Shown: positions 36,714 to 47,225 of the stretch, piece by piece
Layout of the letters: each line of letters begins with the position of its first letter
Numbering within the stretch: the first letter of the stretch is position 1
The notes under the pieces: model-generated
What the model was told of the DNA's origin: nothing
Databases searched by the model: none
What the model saw: only the letters and a program-made list of their open reading frames with translations
Made by a program: the position numbers and the translations under genes
NCBI GenBank assembly: GCA_009103225.1
Contig: RHPI01003389.1
Coordinates: 116,785-180,784, forward strand
DNA length: 64,000 bases
DNA from: Chlorokybus atmophyticus
Lineage: Eukaryota; Streptophyta; Chlorokybophyceae; Chlorokybales; Chlorokybaceae
Reading direction: 5' to 3'

Positions 36714-39374
36714 TCAGATACCGGTTGATTGCCTGTGTGTAGGGTCTATGAGGTCTATCAGTCCATTGAGGATGAAGCGCGGCATGTATGCATACTGCTG
36801 CAAGTGTTCCAACTGCGTCACGCCGCTCAGCACCAGACAAGAGTCAATGCTCGCCTGCAAAGTTGTTATGTTAGCTGCGCTGAACAACACTTTTTGTTGT
36901 GTTGTGCAAAGTCAAGAACGCCTTGGACCAGCAGTTTGCGGCGTGACAACAGCCCACCTCCAAACCGGCAAGAATGTCTGTGTCCATGCGATCGCCAATG
37001 ATGATGGTGTCTATGCGCTTTGACTGCAACACCTCCAGAGCATGCCGCATCATAAGCGGGTTGGGCTGCAAGCAGCAGGTATTGTGAGAAGCCACTCATG
37101 TGGTTGTCGTGTTGGCTTCAACTGTACAAACAGCTTAGTCGTTGGTATCCTACCTTGCCCACATAGTATGGTTTCACACCCGCAGCGGACTCAATTGGGG
37201 CAATCAGTGCACCAGCAGCTGGGATCACCTGTGGAAAGAGTACAGCCCAGAGGCACACAGATATACACGATGAAACGCTGCAAATAATCCAACCAGCTGA
37301 CAATCACCCCGAGGGCCCAGCAGCCTGGCCTGACCTCCCCAGGGTGCGTTGGGCTGGGATCGGTCACATCGTGGTTTGTGCCGATCAGCTTGGCGCCATT
37401 GAGTATGAGGTGAACAGCATGAGAGATGCGCTCAAAACTGCCACACAATGATAACGGTTGGACTGTTCTGTCATGCTCTATACTTGCTTGCCAGAAACGG
37501 ACAAGTCTTTCAGTGGGTCACCTGTAGTTGCGCGTCTCCCCTACCACCACATAGTCAGGGTTGACGTCGTTCATGGTGAACCCTTCCAAGTACAGGGCCT
37601 GAAGCAGCCCGGGTTCACCGATAACGTACGCCGTCCCTCTTGGCCGCTGACTGTGCAAGAACTTTGCGGTCGCCTGCTTGCGGCGGTTAACTACTGCATG
37701 CGGGTATGCGTCATTCACCTCGCAAGCATGCACTCGAGACATGCGCACGCGCGTGCACCGACACACATGTGCACCCATATCAGCACACACGCACATGCAC
37801 CCGTAACTAAGTTGAGCTGGCCTGTTGGCAGTACTGGGACACATGCCAAGATGATGCTTGTTGACATCGCGCAGCCGAAACAAACACAAGACTGTGGGAC
37901 TTGCATGCAAAGAAATGCATGAGCTGGTATACACAACTTCGAGTGCGCACGCGCACGCTGGGTGATGCATGCTCAGCTCACAACAACATGGAACTTGACA
38001 GAAATTACATGATCTGAAATTACAAACCAGCGTACCTGAGCAGCAGTGTAGAAGTTTATCTCCTCTGCTTCAACGCCCATGCGCTGAAGTTTCTGCTGCA
38101 GCTCCACTGGCGACCGCTCGCTGCTGTTGGTGAGGAACAGAAAGCGCTTGTCGTTTTGTCGCAGCCAGCTGACAAACTGCTTGAGCACACGACACAACTC
38201 AAGCATGCAAACACGCACGCAAGTACTCCAACATGCATGTGATATCTTCATGGAGAGATTCAAATAAGACACAAGTGTTGTGCATCATCAACAAAAGTTG
38301 ACTGAATTTTAGCATCATGCAATGGTAACAAGCCTAATCCCAAGACAATTATCTCTAAAGGGTAGTGCAGCATCAGTGCTTTGATGCTGCCATCTGATGG
38401 CAGCAAAAAGGCAAGCTGACTGCTTCCACTACACTGCTGACAACACTACACTGCAAAGCAGTGTATGCCTAAAATTACGTGACTAATCAACTGGTCGCTA
38501 CGTTACAATGTGGAGAAGGCAAGAAGTGCTGTCTGTTGTGTTCAGTTCAGAGCCATGGTGCTGTGGCAAGCTCGCAGGGCCCTGGCGCCAAGCTTCGCAC
38601 CTCCCTGACGCCGGGGAGCAGCTTGTTGCCGTGGTAAACAACGCCGTCCATGTCGATGATAAACGCCCGCTTCTCCAATATGCGCTCGCGCGTTGCCGCA
38701 ATGCTCTTCTCTGTTGGGAACGGTCCTGTCGAATGCACACAATTTCAATAGCGGATCGAAAAAGGCCTGCTTTGTAAACCTGCTTTGGTCTCATTGACTT
38801 CTGACAATGTACTGAGGCCAGCTGATGCTATGCATGGTCATGGGCAGGCACCAGGCACATTGGCATTGCGATGATGTATGCTAGCACAGCAAAGCAGTAC
38901 TAACAGGTAACGCCTTGCTCAATCACTACATTACACAAGCCGGTTGGACCAGCGCCTTGCGCAACAGCGTAACATCGCCACTGATCAATAAGAAAGTCTT
39001 TACTTACGTAAGTCACAGTAGTAAACACTACAGACAGAAGTACATGCACAAGCAGGGTTTGTACCTGCATCTATTTCAAGTTCGAAGCCTGAGGTGGGAA
39101 CGGAGCCGTCAGCAGCGGCGGAAGACACGCCCCGTTTGCTGGTGGGCTTGTCCAAGCCGCTGCTCATCAGGCATCCTACTGCCACGCATAGCCCCAGACC
39201 AGCCTCACCACCGCCCGCCCCACCTGCGGAGGCGGCGGCAGCCTTAGCCTGCGCCACAGCCCTGCCAATGCCGGCGGCAGCGGCGACGCTCGAGAACCCT
39301 CGCTGCCCGCTCTGCTCGGCTGCTGCTCCAACGCTCCTCAGCAACCTCCATGACAACCCCACCGTCCTGAACAT
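36714..39374 (-). CDS. NagD-like HAD-IIA phosphatase, probably mitochondrial
   Basis: Eight exons: 39374-39065, 38725-38601, 38176-38036, 37673-37522, 37437-37335, 37228-37154, 37065-36958, 36854-36714. They total 1155 bases (384 residues) and all phases agree. The N-terminus MFRTVGLSWRLLRS ... RGFSS looks like a mitochondrial presequence with a cleavage site. The HAD core follows: motif I FIIDMDGVVYHG (nucleophile Asp), motif II FLTNSSERSP, then YVIGEPGLLQAL and DYVVVGETRNY of the C2 cap, GAKLIGTNHDV, GALIAPIESAAG, the Lys motif GKPNPLMMRHAL, and motif IV IIGDRMDTDILAG. This is the NagD/phosphoglycolate-type subfamily IIA; the substrate cannot be deduced. Intron 6 (37066-37153) is absent from both upstream remnants. 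Confidence 0.93.
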
Positions 39375-41117
39375 GGCTGTAATCTGCACACCAACCCAGC
39401 GGCGACGGAGGTGGTCACCGACGACTAGAGCAGCTGATCCTGGCTTGACCACTTCACTGTGCCAGCTTTCAACTACCAAGCTGCTTGCTCTGAGCCACAA
39501 ATGGAACCACCGCTCCTACTGTACCGTCAATGTGCAGGTGTAGCACACAGGAACAGTGGTCAACGTCGCGCACATGCCTGCGGTAGAGTGCTGCGTCGTC
39601 GCCGCCGTCGCTCCTGCAAGCCACGGCATGGCGCCGCGCGGCTGGCACGTAGCACACCACGCCAATGATGGGATCAGCGTTGCGTCACTGGTGTAGAGCA
39701 AGAAATGCCCGGCTGTGCGATCTGCGCGATGGACGCAGCGGGCGACTACGGCGCCACGCGAGTTCAGAAACGGCGCATCTGACTCGTGCGTCCGACAAAT
39801 GAAAATCTCATTGCCAAGCAAGTTGGGTCGGTGGTGGAGCATCACCGATGCGATGGCCACTTGCGACGTTGACTCGTATGGTCCATGAGGGAGTCCTCAT
39901 TGAGGTCTGTATGAGTCCATCTTTATATAGTCTCATGACCCTATTGATGGTTGACCAAGTCATCACATACAAGCGCACATTGTGCAAGATAAGATTTGCA
40001 ATTATGAGTTGAGCCACATGACACGTTGCATGTGCGCGACATTAAGTCACGCAATTGCAACATGATTGAAATGATCCAGTTCATGATGTATACATTATAT
40101 GTGTGATGGCTGCATCTGGCTGCTTGTGTTGCCCATGCTATACACAACAATGTCTTGTAGATTGTGATATTCCTTACAACATGTCATAATATACCATTTT
40201 TGATAAGCGGTTGCAATCTGAAAGTAGGTTAAGCTTTTTGTGGTTACCTATGTTTCCGTGTGCATACTCGCTGTTTTTATGCATGACATATTATCATCAT
40301 CATTTCATACTCATATTTGACTGAGTCACATTCATGGTGCCAATTCATAGTCCTTGTATGATACAATCTCAACTTGAAATGAAAGTACTGGCTTGCAGCG
40401 CCTCAAACTGTGGCTTACATTCTGCTATCAAGTTTGAGTGGATTCGCTGCTCGCTATGCTGCGGGTGCATTCATGTGGTTGCTAACACCGTCAACAACAA
40501 AAAGCAATGTCATGCGCATCTACTTAGGACATGTCAAGCGGCGGCGAAGAATTCCACCGTAGGCATCTTGTGCCAACAGGTACATGTGCACTACCGTTGC
40601 GTCTATTGGTAGAGAAGCCCAACACCCAGCACGCAACTCCTTGCCAACATGGTGCGCAGAAACACCAAAATGTACTACCACAACACTACGTATAAACGCA
40701 GCACGCTATGCTAACGCTATCAATAATGTGTTTGCACTACAACCGGTTGTCACCACCAGCAAACCGGGCTCGGCTTTCCGCCCTCGCAATTGGCAATGTT
40801 CTTTGCTATGCAACCCTCCGGTTCACCCCTGATCAGCCAATTGACCAACCAAGGTGTCCACATGTCACTGCATGGTAATCACTACAGCCATATATACACA
40901 TGACTAGTTTCATTGGCATACGCCCTGCCATACATAGAAACCTGGCTGCATGTAAGCCGTGCAGCAAGCTCTACAGACAACAAGTACAGTCACCTGCCAC
41001 CAATGCAGACGATGCAGTTGCCGTGAGCACCTGTCTTTGTTTACCCCACCCGTCCACCGCAGGAAGAACGGCTACTCGCACATTTAGGTGAAGGGTGAAC
41101 TTATTGCTTAGTACTTA
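39375..41117. other. Intergenic region, no supported gene
   Basis: Immediately right of the phosphatase start lies its presumed promoter. Open frames further right are short and overlapping. Around 40370-40560 (+) a reading with NNKKQCHAHLLRTC faintly resembles a BED-type zinc finger of hAT transposases. It is too weak to annotate as one. Confidence 0.5.
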
Positions 41118-44100
41118 CTACTTCATCATCAGTGGGCGCTGCTCCAGACGCTCATTCCAGTTCAGACAGCGGCCGAGTGATCGGAACCAGTCGTCTGTCT
41201 GATCCTTTTTGTTGATAGTTGGCATTGGGTGCTCGCTCATCCTCACACGCACGGAGTCACCTCGCATCAACTGTTGCCGCTTCTTGCCATCAAAGCACAC
41301 CCAGGCCGTGCTCCGCGCATCATCTGGCACCTGGATGCAGAACCATTAGCTAGAACAAATGCACTTTACTGCCATGCCAATATGCGCTGCAAAGCAAGTA
41401 CGGCTACCATGCACTAAATACCTTGAGTTCAATGTCTGCCGAATCTGGCAGGATGACAGGCCGGAAAGAGAGGGAATGCGGACAGATGGGAGTGAAGAGG
41501 ATGCACGCAACATTGGGATGCACCATTGAGCCACCAGCAGCGACAGAATACGCTGTGCTGCCTGTAGGCGTAGCCAGCATAACACCATCTGCTTGGACTT
41601 TTGTGATGAGTCGGCCTCGTTCGTAGCACTCAATCTTTGAGAGGTACGGGCTAGATCCTCGGTCCACTACCACCTCATTGAGCACCTCAAACGTGCGACC
41701 GGGTATCAAGCGCCCGTGCCGATAGATCTCGCAGCGTAAGCGCATGCGCAGGGTTATGTACACGCCATCTGTAAACTCGTCGCCGTATATGACTTCACGC
41801 AGATCATGCTTGTAGTCGTTGTACTGGTGACTGGTCAAGAATCCCAAAGAGCCAAGGTTGAAAGACAGGACCTGTACAAGCACAACTTAAGTCCCATAGC
41901 CAAAAGATGGGGCCACGGTAGCGTCAAGCTGCAACTGACCGGCGGGACAGCAGAGGCAAACAGGTTGGATGCATGCAAGATGACGCCATCACCGCCCAGG
42001 CACACAACAACGTCAATGCGCTCATGAAGGTCCTGCTGTTCTTGCTCAGGAAAGAATGTTTCAACAAAACCAAACCCAGGAACCCGTGCCAGTCTGTGAC
42101 ACAAAGTGACAGCACTTTAGCCAACAATACCACACATGTCCATAATAATCGAACATATGGATGTGCATGAACACCCACCAACAGATGGACCGACCACTTA
42201 CACATCATGTACATGAGGCTCAACGACAACAGTCATGCCCTCTTCGCGATGCAGCCACATTGCCACTTCCTCCGTCTTAGGCTGAAGCTCATCACCCAAC
42301 TTCGTCAGTAGAAGCACGGTCTGTGGCCTGGTCTTCCACATCAACATCTGCTGCTGATTGCTGGGGTGACTGAACGTCAATTGGCTACCGCGTACGCGCT
42401 CCTTGGTACAAGTAAACCCATCCGTACGCACCAAGAAAATCTCAGCCTGTCCCATCACCAGTTAGGCTATAGCCAAACCACCCAGCATGATGACAAAAAT
42501 GATTGTAGGCCATTGGAAGCTTGCCGTTGGAAATTTAGTGCAGTGCAGGATACCAACCATACCTTCTTCTGGCTCTGCAAGCGCACAATGCTGGCTTCCA
42601 AAGAGGATTTCACAGGTCCCATCTTTCTTGCAGTCTCTTGGGTTGCCAGCTCGCCCTTTCCAGATTCGACTCCATTCTCATTCGTTTTCGACACACCATT
42701 TGAAGACTGTGTGCTTAACTTGGCTACTACTCTGACAGCTTCGCGTGTGCCTTGACCCCTGATACATTGGCAACATTTGAACCAACTTAACCACGTCAAC
42801 CTACTCAATGAGACCCAATCACAAAGAATGTAGCGTAACTTCTATAGGAAAATGCTACAGGAACACACTCACGACAATAGCTGTGCTTACTTGTATCGCG
42901 GCCTTTGGCGCTCCCATGGTGAAGCGGTTGCTGGTAGTTTATCTGAGTCAGCGCTTTGCGCTACCTTTGACAACCGCTGAAGAACAACATCTGGTGTCTG
43001 TAACGCCATAACATCCCGCGGCCATGGACAGCTTTGGCCGTTCATGCCTCCATTTGATGTGTCATGAATACCGTTACCAGTTCCATGTCCATAAGTGCCC
43101 GCGCTGTCACCGCCATGCAGACTTTCCACAATAATGCCATTCTCGGCAACTTGACCCTCCAATAGACTGCCACGACAAGAAAGGCTGTGGGCAAGTTGTT
43201 TGAGGATGGACAATTATGGCAAAACTGCTGGGCTGCCCCGATTGCTGCCACTGCCAACCATCTAAGCAGTCAACTCATACGCAGCAAAGCAGGACACTTT
43301 GCGGCCAACTCACCCGCTTTGCATTTTCACTGGCTCATCATAGGCCTCCGGCACTACGAGAAATTCACCAGTGCAACTCTGGCCCCCTTCCTCCACCGAA
43401 CAGTACTGGCGCCATCGCGTCACCATGACTGCCGTGCGCTGCAAACCCAAATTGGAAAACACAAACATTGGATGGTTTCGCTGATCTTCCACCAAGTCCA
43501 GAAACACACTGAACGCCTCATCACATGGCAGATGTCCTTTGTTCATGGGAACTGCAAATCTGCGAATCTTAGCGGAGGTCTGCATAAGTAAACGCGGTTA
43601 GCATTGCATGAACGTTTGCAGAACCATACTGCCAAGCAACTGAAGTACGAGCCCTGACATACAAACAACATTGGCACTCACCGGAAGATGTGGTGGCATC
43701 CACATGTTGCTTTTGTCCGTTCCACGCAAGTCCACGAAAGCCCGGAACCCTTGGGCTACCAACCAGTCCACCCCGTCCTGGTCAGGCTGGCCCCCAATCC
43801 AGAATGCAAACTTGTCCAGCCCTTCCTGCAGATTATCACCAGCATAAGAGGTGAACAGTACATGTCGCACGCGAACAGTACCTTACAACATGTCGCATGC
43901 AGTGCATACTTGAACAGGGCCTGCAGCAGGAATTATGCCGAGCAAGTCGGGGCTGCCCTCCAGCTCGCGCAGCACGCCCATGAAGTTTGGAATCTCTGCA
44001 GGTCCTGGAGCGCCGTCCGGACGAGGTGTCCCATGGTCATAACAGAGGGCACGCAGTTTGTCAAAGTACTTGCGAATGGGTGCACTGGTGGCTTCCGTTC

Positions 44101-45185
44101 TTGGATCCGCCTGCGATCAGTCAAGTACATTGATAACATGGAAACGGGGCTGTGCCACACACCAGGTGCTAACCAACCGCGTACAATGACAATGCGTTAT
44201 TAACTGTATGACAGAAAACTTCTATATACTGACAGCATGCAATTGCTCACTTCAAGGCCTTTGCGCAGCTGCCCGCAAGCAACACGCATTTCCCGTCGTA
44301 TCTGTGCCCAATCCACTATGCGTGCTACAGTGTCTTCGCCACCATCAGCGCTTTGAAAGACACCTGTGACGTCCTCACCACCGAAAAGGGCCAACCGGGC
44401 CCTTTCCAGGATGGCATCCATCTGCTGCAACGCCTGAAATACATCTGGATCGAGCATCACCCCCTGCGCCACCACAGCTTCACCTGCAGGGCGTGAGGTC
44501 GGCAAAGACATGCAGTACTAGCGGTATCTGTCGTCTGATACGCAAAGTGCATGCTTGCTGACCTGAGGCAAACTGCGTGCCTTCATCTCCAACCTTAGGC
44601 CCGTCCCGCAAGGCTTCAATCACGGCACTTTGCAGGCGATCTGATAGCTTGGCAATGCGCACGTAAGCCTCAACCTCCATCAAATCGCATCGCTTGCTGT
44701 CCTTGAAGCAACTTGGCTGCAAAGACGGGCAAATTAGCCTTGTAGGTACCAAGAACATGTGCAGCATGGTATGCAATCAACCGCATGCGCCTACATCACG
44801 GCTGCTCTACGGTAAACATCTTAGCCACCGTGTGTGTCTGTTGCTCTTCAACAAAATGCACATGCAAACCACGGAACAAAGGCGCAACTACAGTAATGTG
44901 TTGTGTAAACACAATCACTGCTGAGCGAATTGCTTGCAAAGTACTCACGGGGTATTGCAGGGCATGACATGAAGGCCTTCGATATACGGCTTTTCTCTTG
45001 CATTTCCTTGACGAGGAACTGCATCTCCTTGACTGCAGCAGTGCTGCACCCAAGAATGCGCAGCTCCTGTGCTTGGACGTTGATTGTTTCTGAGGGCGAC
45101 CGGGCCTGCTGCGCTGCTGTGCTGAAGCTTTTGAAAAGGGAGACAACACCGGCGCTACCACTGCGGCAACCCTTGCCGCCACCAT
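41118..45185 (-). CDS. NADK2: NAD kinase, plastid NADK2 type
   Basis: Twelve exons, all in phase: 45185-44949, 44716-44563, 44483-44251, 44110-43910, 43825-43682, 43579-43314, 43184-42891, 42758-42563, 42446-42202, 42093-41940, 41871-41422, 41330-41118; 928 residues (Arabidopsis NADK2 is about 985). The kinase phosphorylates NAD to NADP. Its domain fills exons 9-12, with [30 protein letters not shown], the NE/D region [16 protein letters not shown] and the glycine-rich [15 protein letters not shown]. The C-terminus [17 protein letters not shown] is diagnostic of the plant NADK2 clade. The N-terminal region has [15 protein letters not shown] and a phosphatase-like fold ([32 protein letters not shown]) with Ser in place of the catalytic Cys. 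The first exon reads as a transit peptide ([15 protein letters not shown]) from an ATG in good context; another frame there looks helical but is out of phase. Divergent from the gene at 46383. Confidence 0.95.
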
Positions 45186-46382
45186 GGAAAGGCGCCTTTA
45201 CATGTCACCAACATGCAGGCACCTCAGCTGCCAACCCTGCAAAGCGCATGCGGATTATCAGATGCAACATGGTAGGTAAACATAAGCCTGCACACACAAG
45301 CCAACCCATAACACTGCCCTTGTTCCAGCACAGCACACGCAAGCACACGCACTTCTTACACTGCACTGCCTGATACTACCCGTCCGCCTTGTACTATGTA
45401 AGTGGTGGGTTTCTGTGCACTACTCACACGCATGTCGCTGCTGTTTGACACGTACATGGGCCAGTAGCTGCAGGCCGCTGTTTGGAACGCATGCGGCGCT
45501 AGTAAAGCAGTTTCACAGCCTAACCAAATGATGCAACACGCCTTGAATGATGCTGTGCGCGAGCCCGGCAGCCTGGCATGCCAACATGCAGGGTGGAAAG
45601 CTGCTCTGCAAACATGATGACGGCACTGACGGACATTTTCTAAACTCATGTGAAGGCCGAAGCCTTGTGACAGAGCACGAAGCTGACCGGCAAGAAACAA
45701 GCACGCAGTTGTTGCGCTAACTATGCTTACTCAGAAGAAATACAGAAGACAACCACCTAGCTTGCTTGAAAACCTTACTCACCCATCCACCGCTCCAGCC
45801 AGCCAGCCAGCCAGCTCCAGGCGCCTTCTGGCAACACTCAGCTCTCGCCGCTGAAGGGTAGATCCGCTGACACACAAACCAAATGCAACCCACTGACACC
45901 CTTGCCCAACGCGCCTTAAGACAGCCACCCGGCTGCCCACCTCGCCGCCTCCGCCACCGCCGCTGTGCCCAGATCAAAGACGGTGTTGATGGCTGATATT
46001 CTGGATTTCTATATTCTAAAACAACATTATTAGAGTCGTAAATTTTATATGTATCTTTTATCACTGGTCGCGTCCAGTGCAGACATGCGCACTGCGCGCA
46101 GCTGCAAGTCAGCTGCGAGCGGGCGTGCAGCAGCGGCGCGACAATTGCGACGCACGCTGCGGTTGCGTAGCGGTTGGCGCTTTGGGGCATCGTTCATACT
46201 GCAGACCCGCCTGTGCTGATGCGCATGGCGGCATGTACAAGCACACGGCGGCGGCGGCGGCGGCGGAAGGGGAGGAGGAGGGGGAGGGGGAGGGGGAGGC
46301 CAACGACGGGTATAGGCGGGCGGATAGGAGCTGCTTTCTAGGTAGGTGTGGAGGTGGGATTAGGCTTGGTGCTTAAGGTTGG
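45186..46382. promoter_or_regulatory. Divergent intergenic region between NADK2 and RPC11
   Basis: About 1.2 kb separates the two divergent starts. The half near 46383 is GC-rich with a GGC run (46246-46266) and GGAGGG runs, typical of a 5' UTR or promoter. An open frame at 46190-45717 (-) shows no recognisable motif. No TATA box or other element can be claimed. Confidence 0.4.
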
Positions 46383-47225
46383 ATGGACTTCTGCCCTACT
46401 TGCGGGAACATCCTGCTAGTGGAGCACACGGACGTGCGTGCGGAGCTGCGCTTCTTCTGCCAGAGCTGCCCTTACGTGTACAGAGTTGAAAAGAAGGTCT
46501 GAATGCGTTGCTGACAAATTTTGCCAATTCTGAGCGATAATTGAGAGATAGCGTGTCCTGCATCCGCCTTACTGGATAGCGTACATGCATACATAGAACA
46601 ACGCAGTTGCATGCTGAAGATATTGGTGAAGAGCGGTGTTTCGCATGCGTCGTATGTATGTGTACATTGCGCTCGCGGTTGGTTTTCCGTTCGCATGCTG
46701 AGCAGTAAGTAGTAGTGATTGAGCTGTGGCCGCTTGTTTCATGTTCAGACAAGCAAGAGGCTGCCGCTTGTGCGCAAGCAAGTGGACGATGTGCTTGGTG
46801 GGGAGGAGGCCTGGAAGAACGTTGACCGCACGGAAGGTATGTATGTGTGCGTTCGTACTGTATACTTGGACATGCCAGGTCCTATGCGTGTTCAAGTACA
46901 CAGTAAGAACATGCATAGGGCCTGGCATGTCCATTGAGCGTCACAACATTGAGGTTACACTGCTTGATAGCTGTGCGCTTGCATGTGGTATATACTTATG
47001 TGCCTTGCATTGTGTTCTTCACGAGCAACACCGACTGGCTGATTGAGAATGTTTGTGATTGATTGCATCTCACCGTTGTGCTGTTGTTACACAGTGACCT
47101 GCCCCAAATGCAACCACAGTCAGGCGTTCTTCATGCAAATCCAGATCAGATCTGCAGACGAGCCAATGTCGACCTTCTACAAATGCTGCAACATACATTG
47201 CGGCTACAGATGGCGTGAGGGCTGA
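46383..47225 (+). CDS. RPC11: RNA polymerase III subunit RPC11 (POLR3K/C11)
   Basis: Three exons: 46383-46496, 46749-46836, 47095-47225; 110 residues, close to the human 108. The N-terminal zinc ribbon has C-x2-C at FCPTCGN and C-x2-C at FFCQSCPY. The linker has the family signature VDDVLGGEEAWKNVD. The C-terminal TFIIS-like ribbon has CPKCNH and the acidic hairpin tip RSADEP, followed by TFYKCCNIHCGYRWRE. The SADEP Asp-Glu pair stimulates RNA cleavage by pol III, and the subunit is needed for termination and reinitiation at tRNA and 5S genes. Phases agree and the stop is TGA. Intron 2 contains a long hairpin at 46868-46932. Confidence 0.97.
46868..46932 (+). ncRNA. Candidate intronic hairpin, 26-bp stem
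   Basis: Arms 46868-46893 and 46907-46932 pair over 26 positions with two G-U wobbles in the plus-strand RNA; loop 13 bases. It begins GGACATGCCAGG and lies within RPC11 intron 2, 31 bases after the donor. It could be a mirtron-like or intronic miRNA precursor, or only an inverted insertion. Confidence 0.4.

Larger units (their letters stand above)
32507..37464. repeat. Tandem duplication unit 3 (ends in the intact phosphatase gene)
   Basis: Starts with actin upstream sequence, carries the broken actin, then 34505-36400 of unrelated repeats, and rejoins the unit 1/2 pattern at the phosphatase 3' flank. Beyond about 37464 the sequence continues into the complete phosphatase gene, which has no counterpart in units 1 and 2. 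Confidence 0.8.

Noticed and set aside
44949-45120. Alternative frame in NAD kinase exon 1 that reads as a helix ([15 protein letters not shown])
   Set aside because: It leaves the wrong phase for exon 2, where the conserved EVEAYVRI frame is certain. The transit-peptide frame from 45185 fits exactly.
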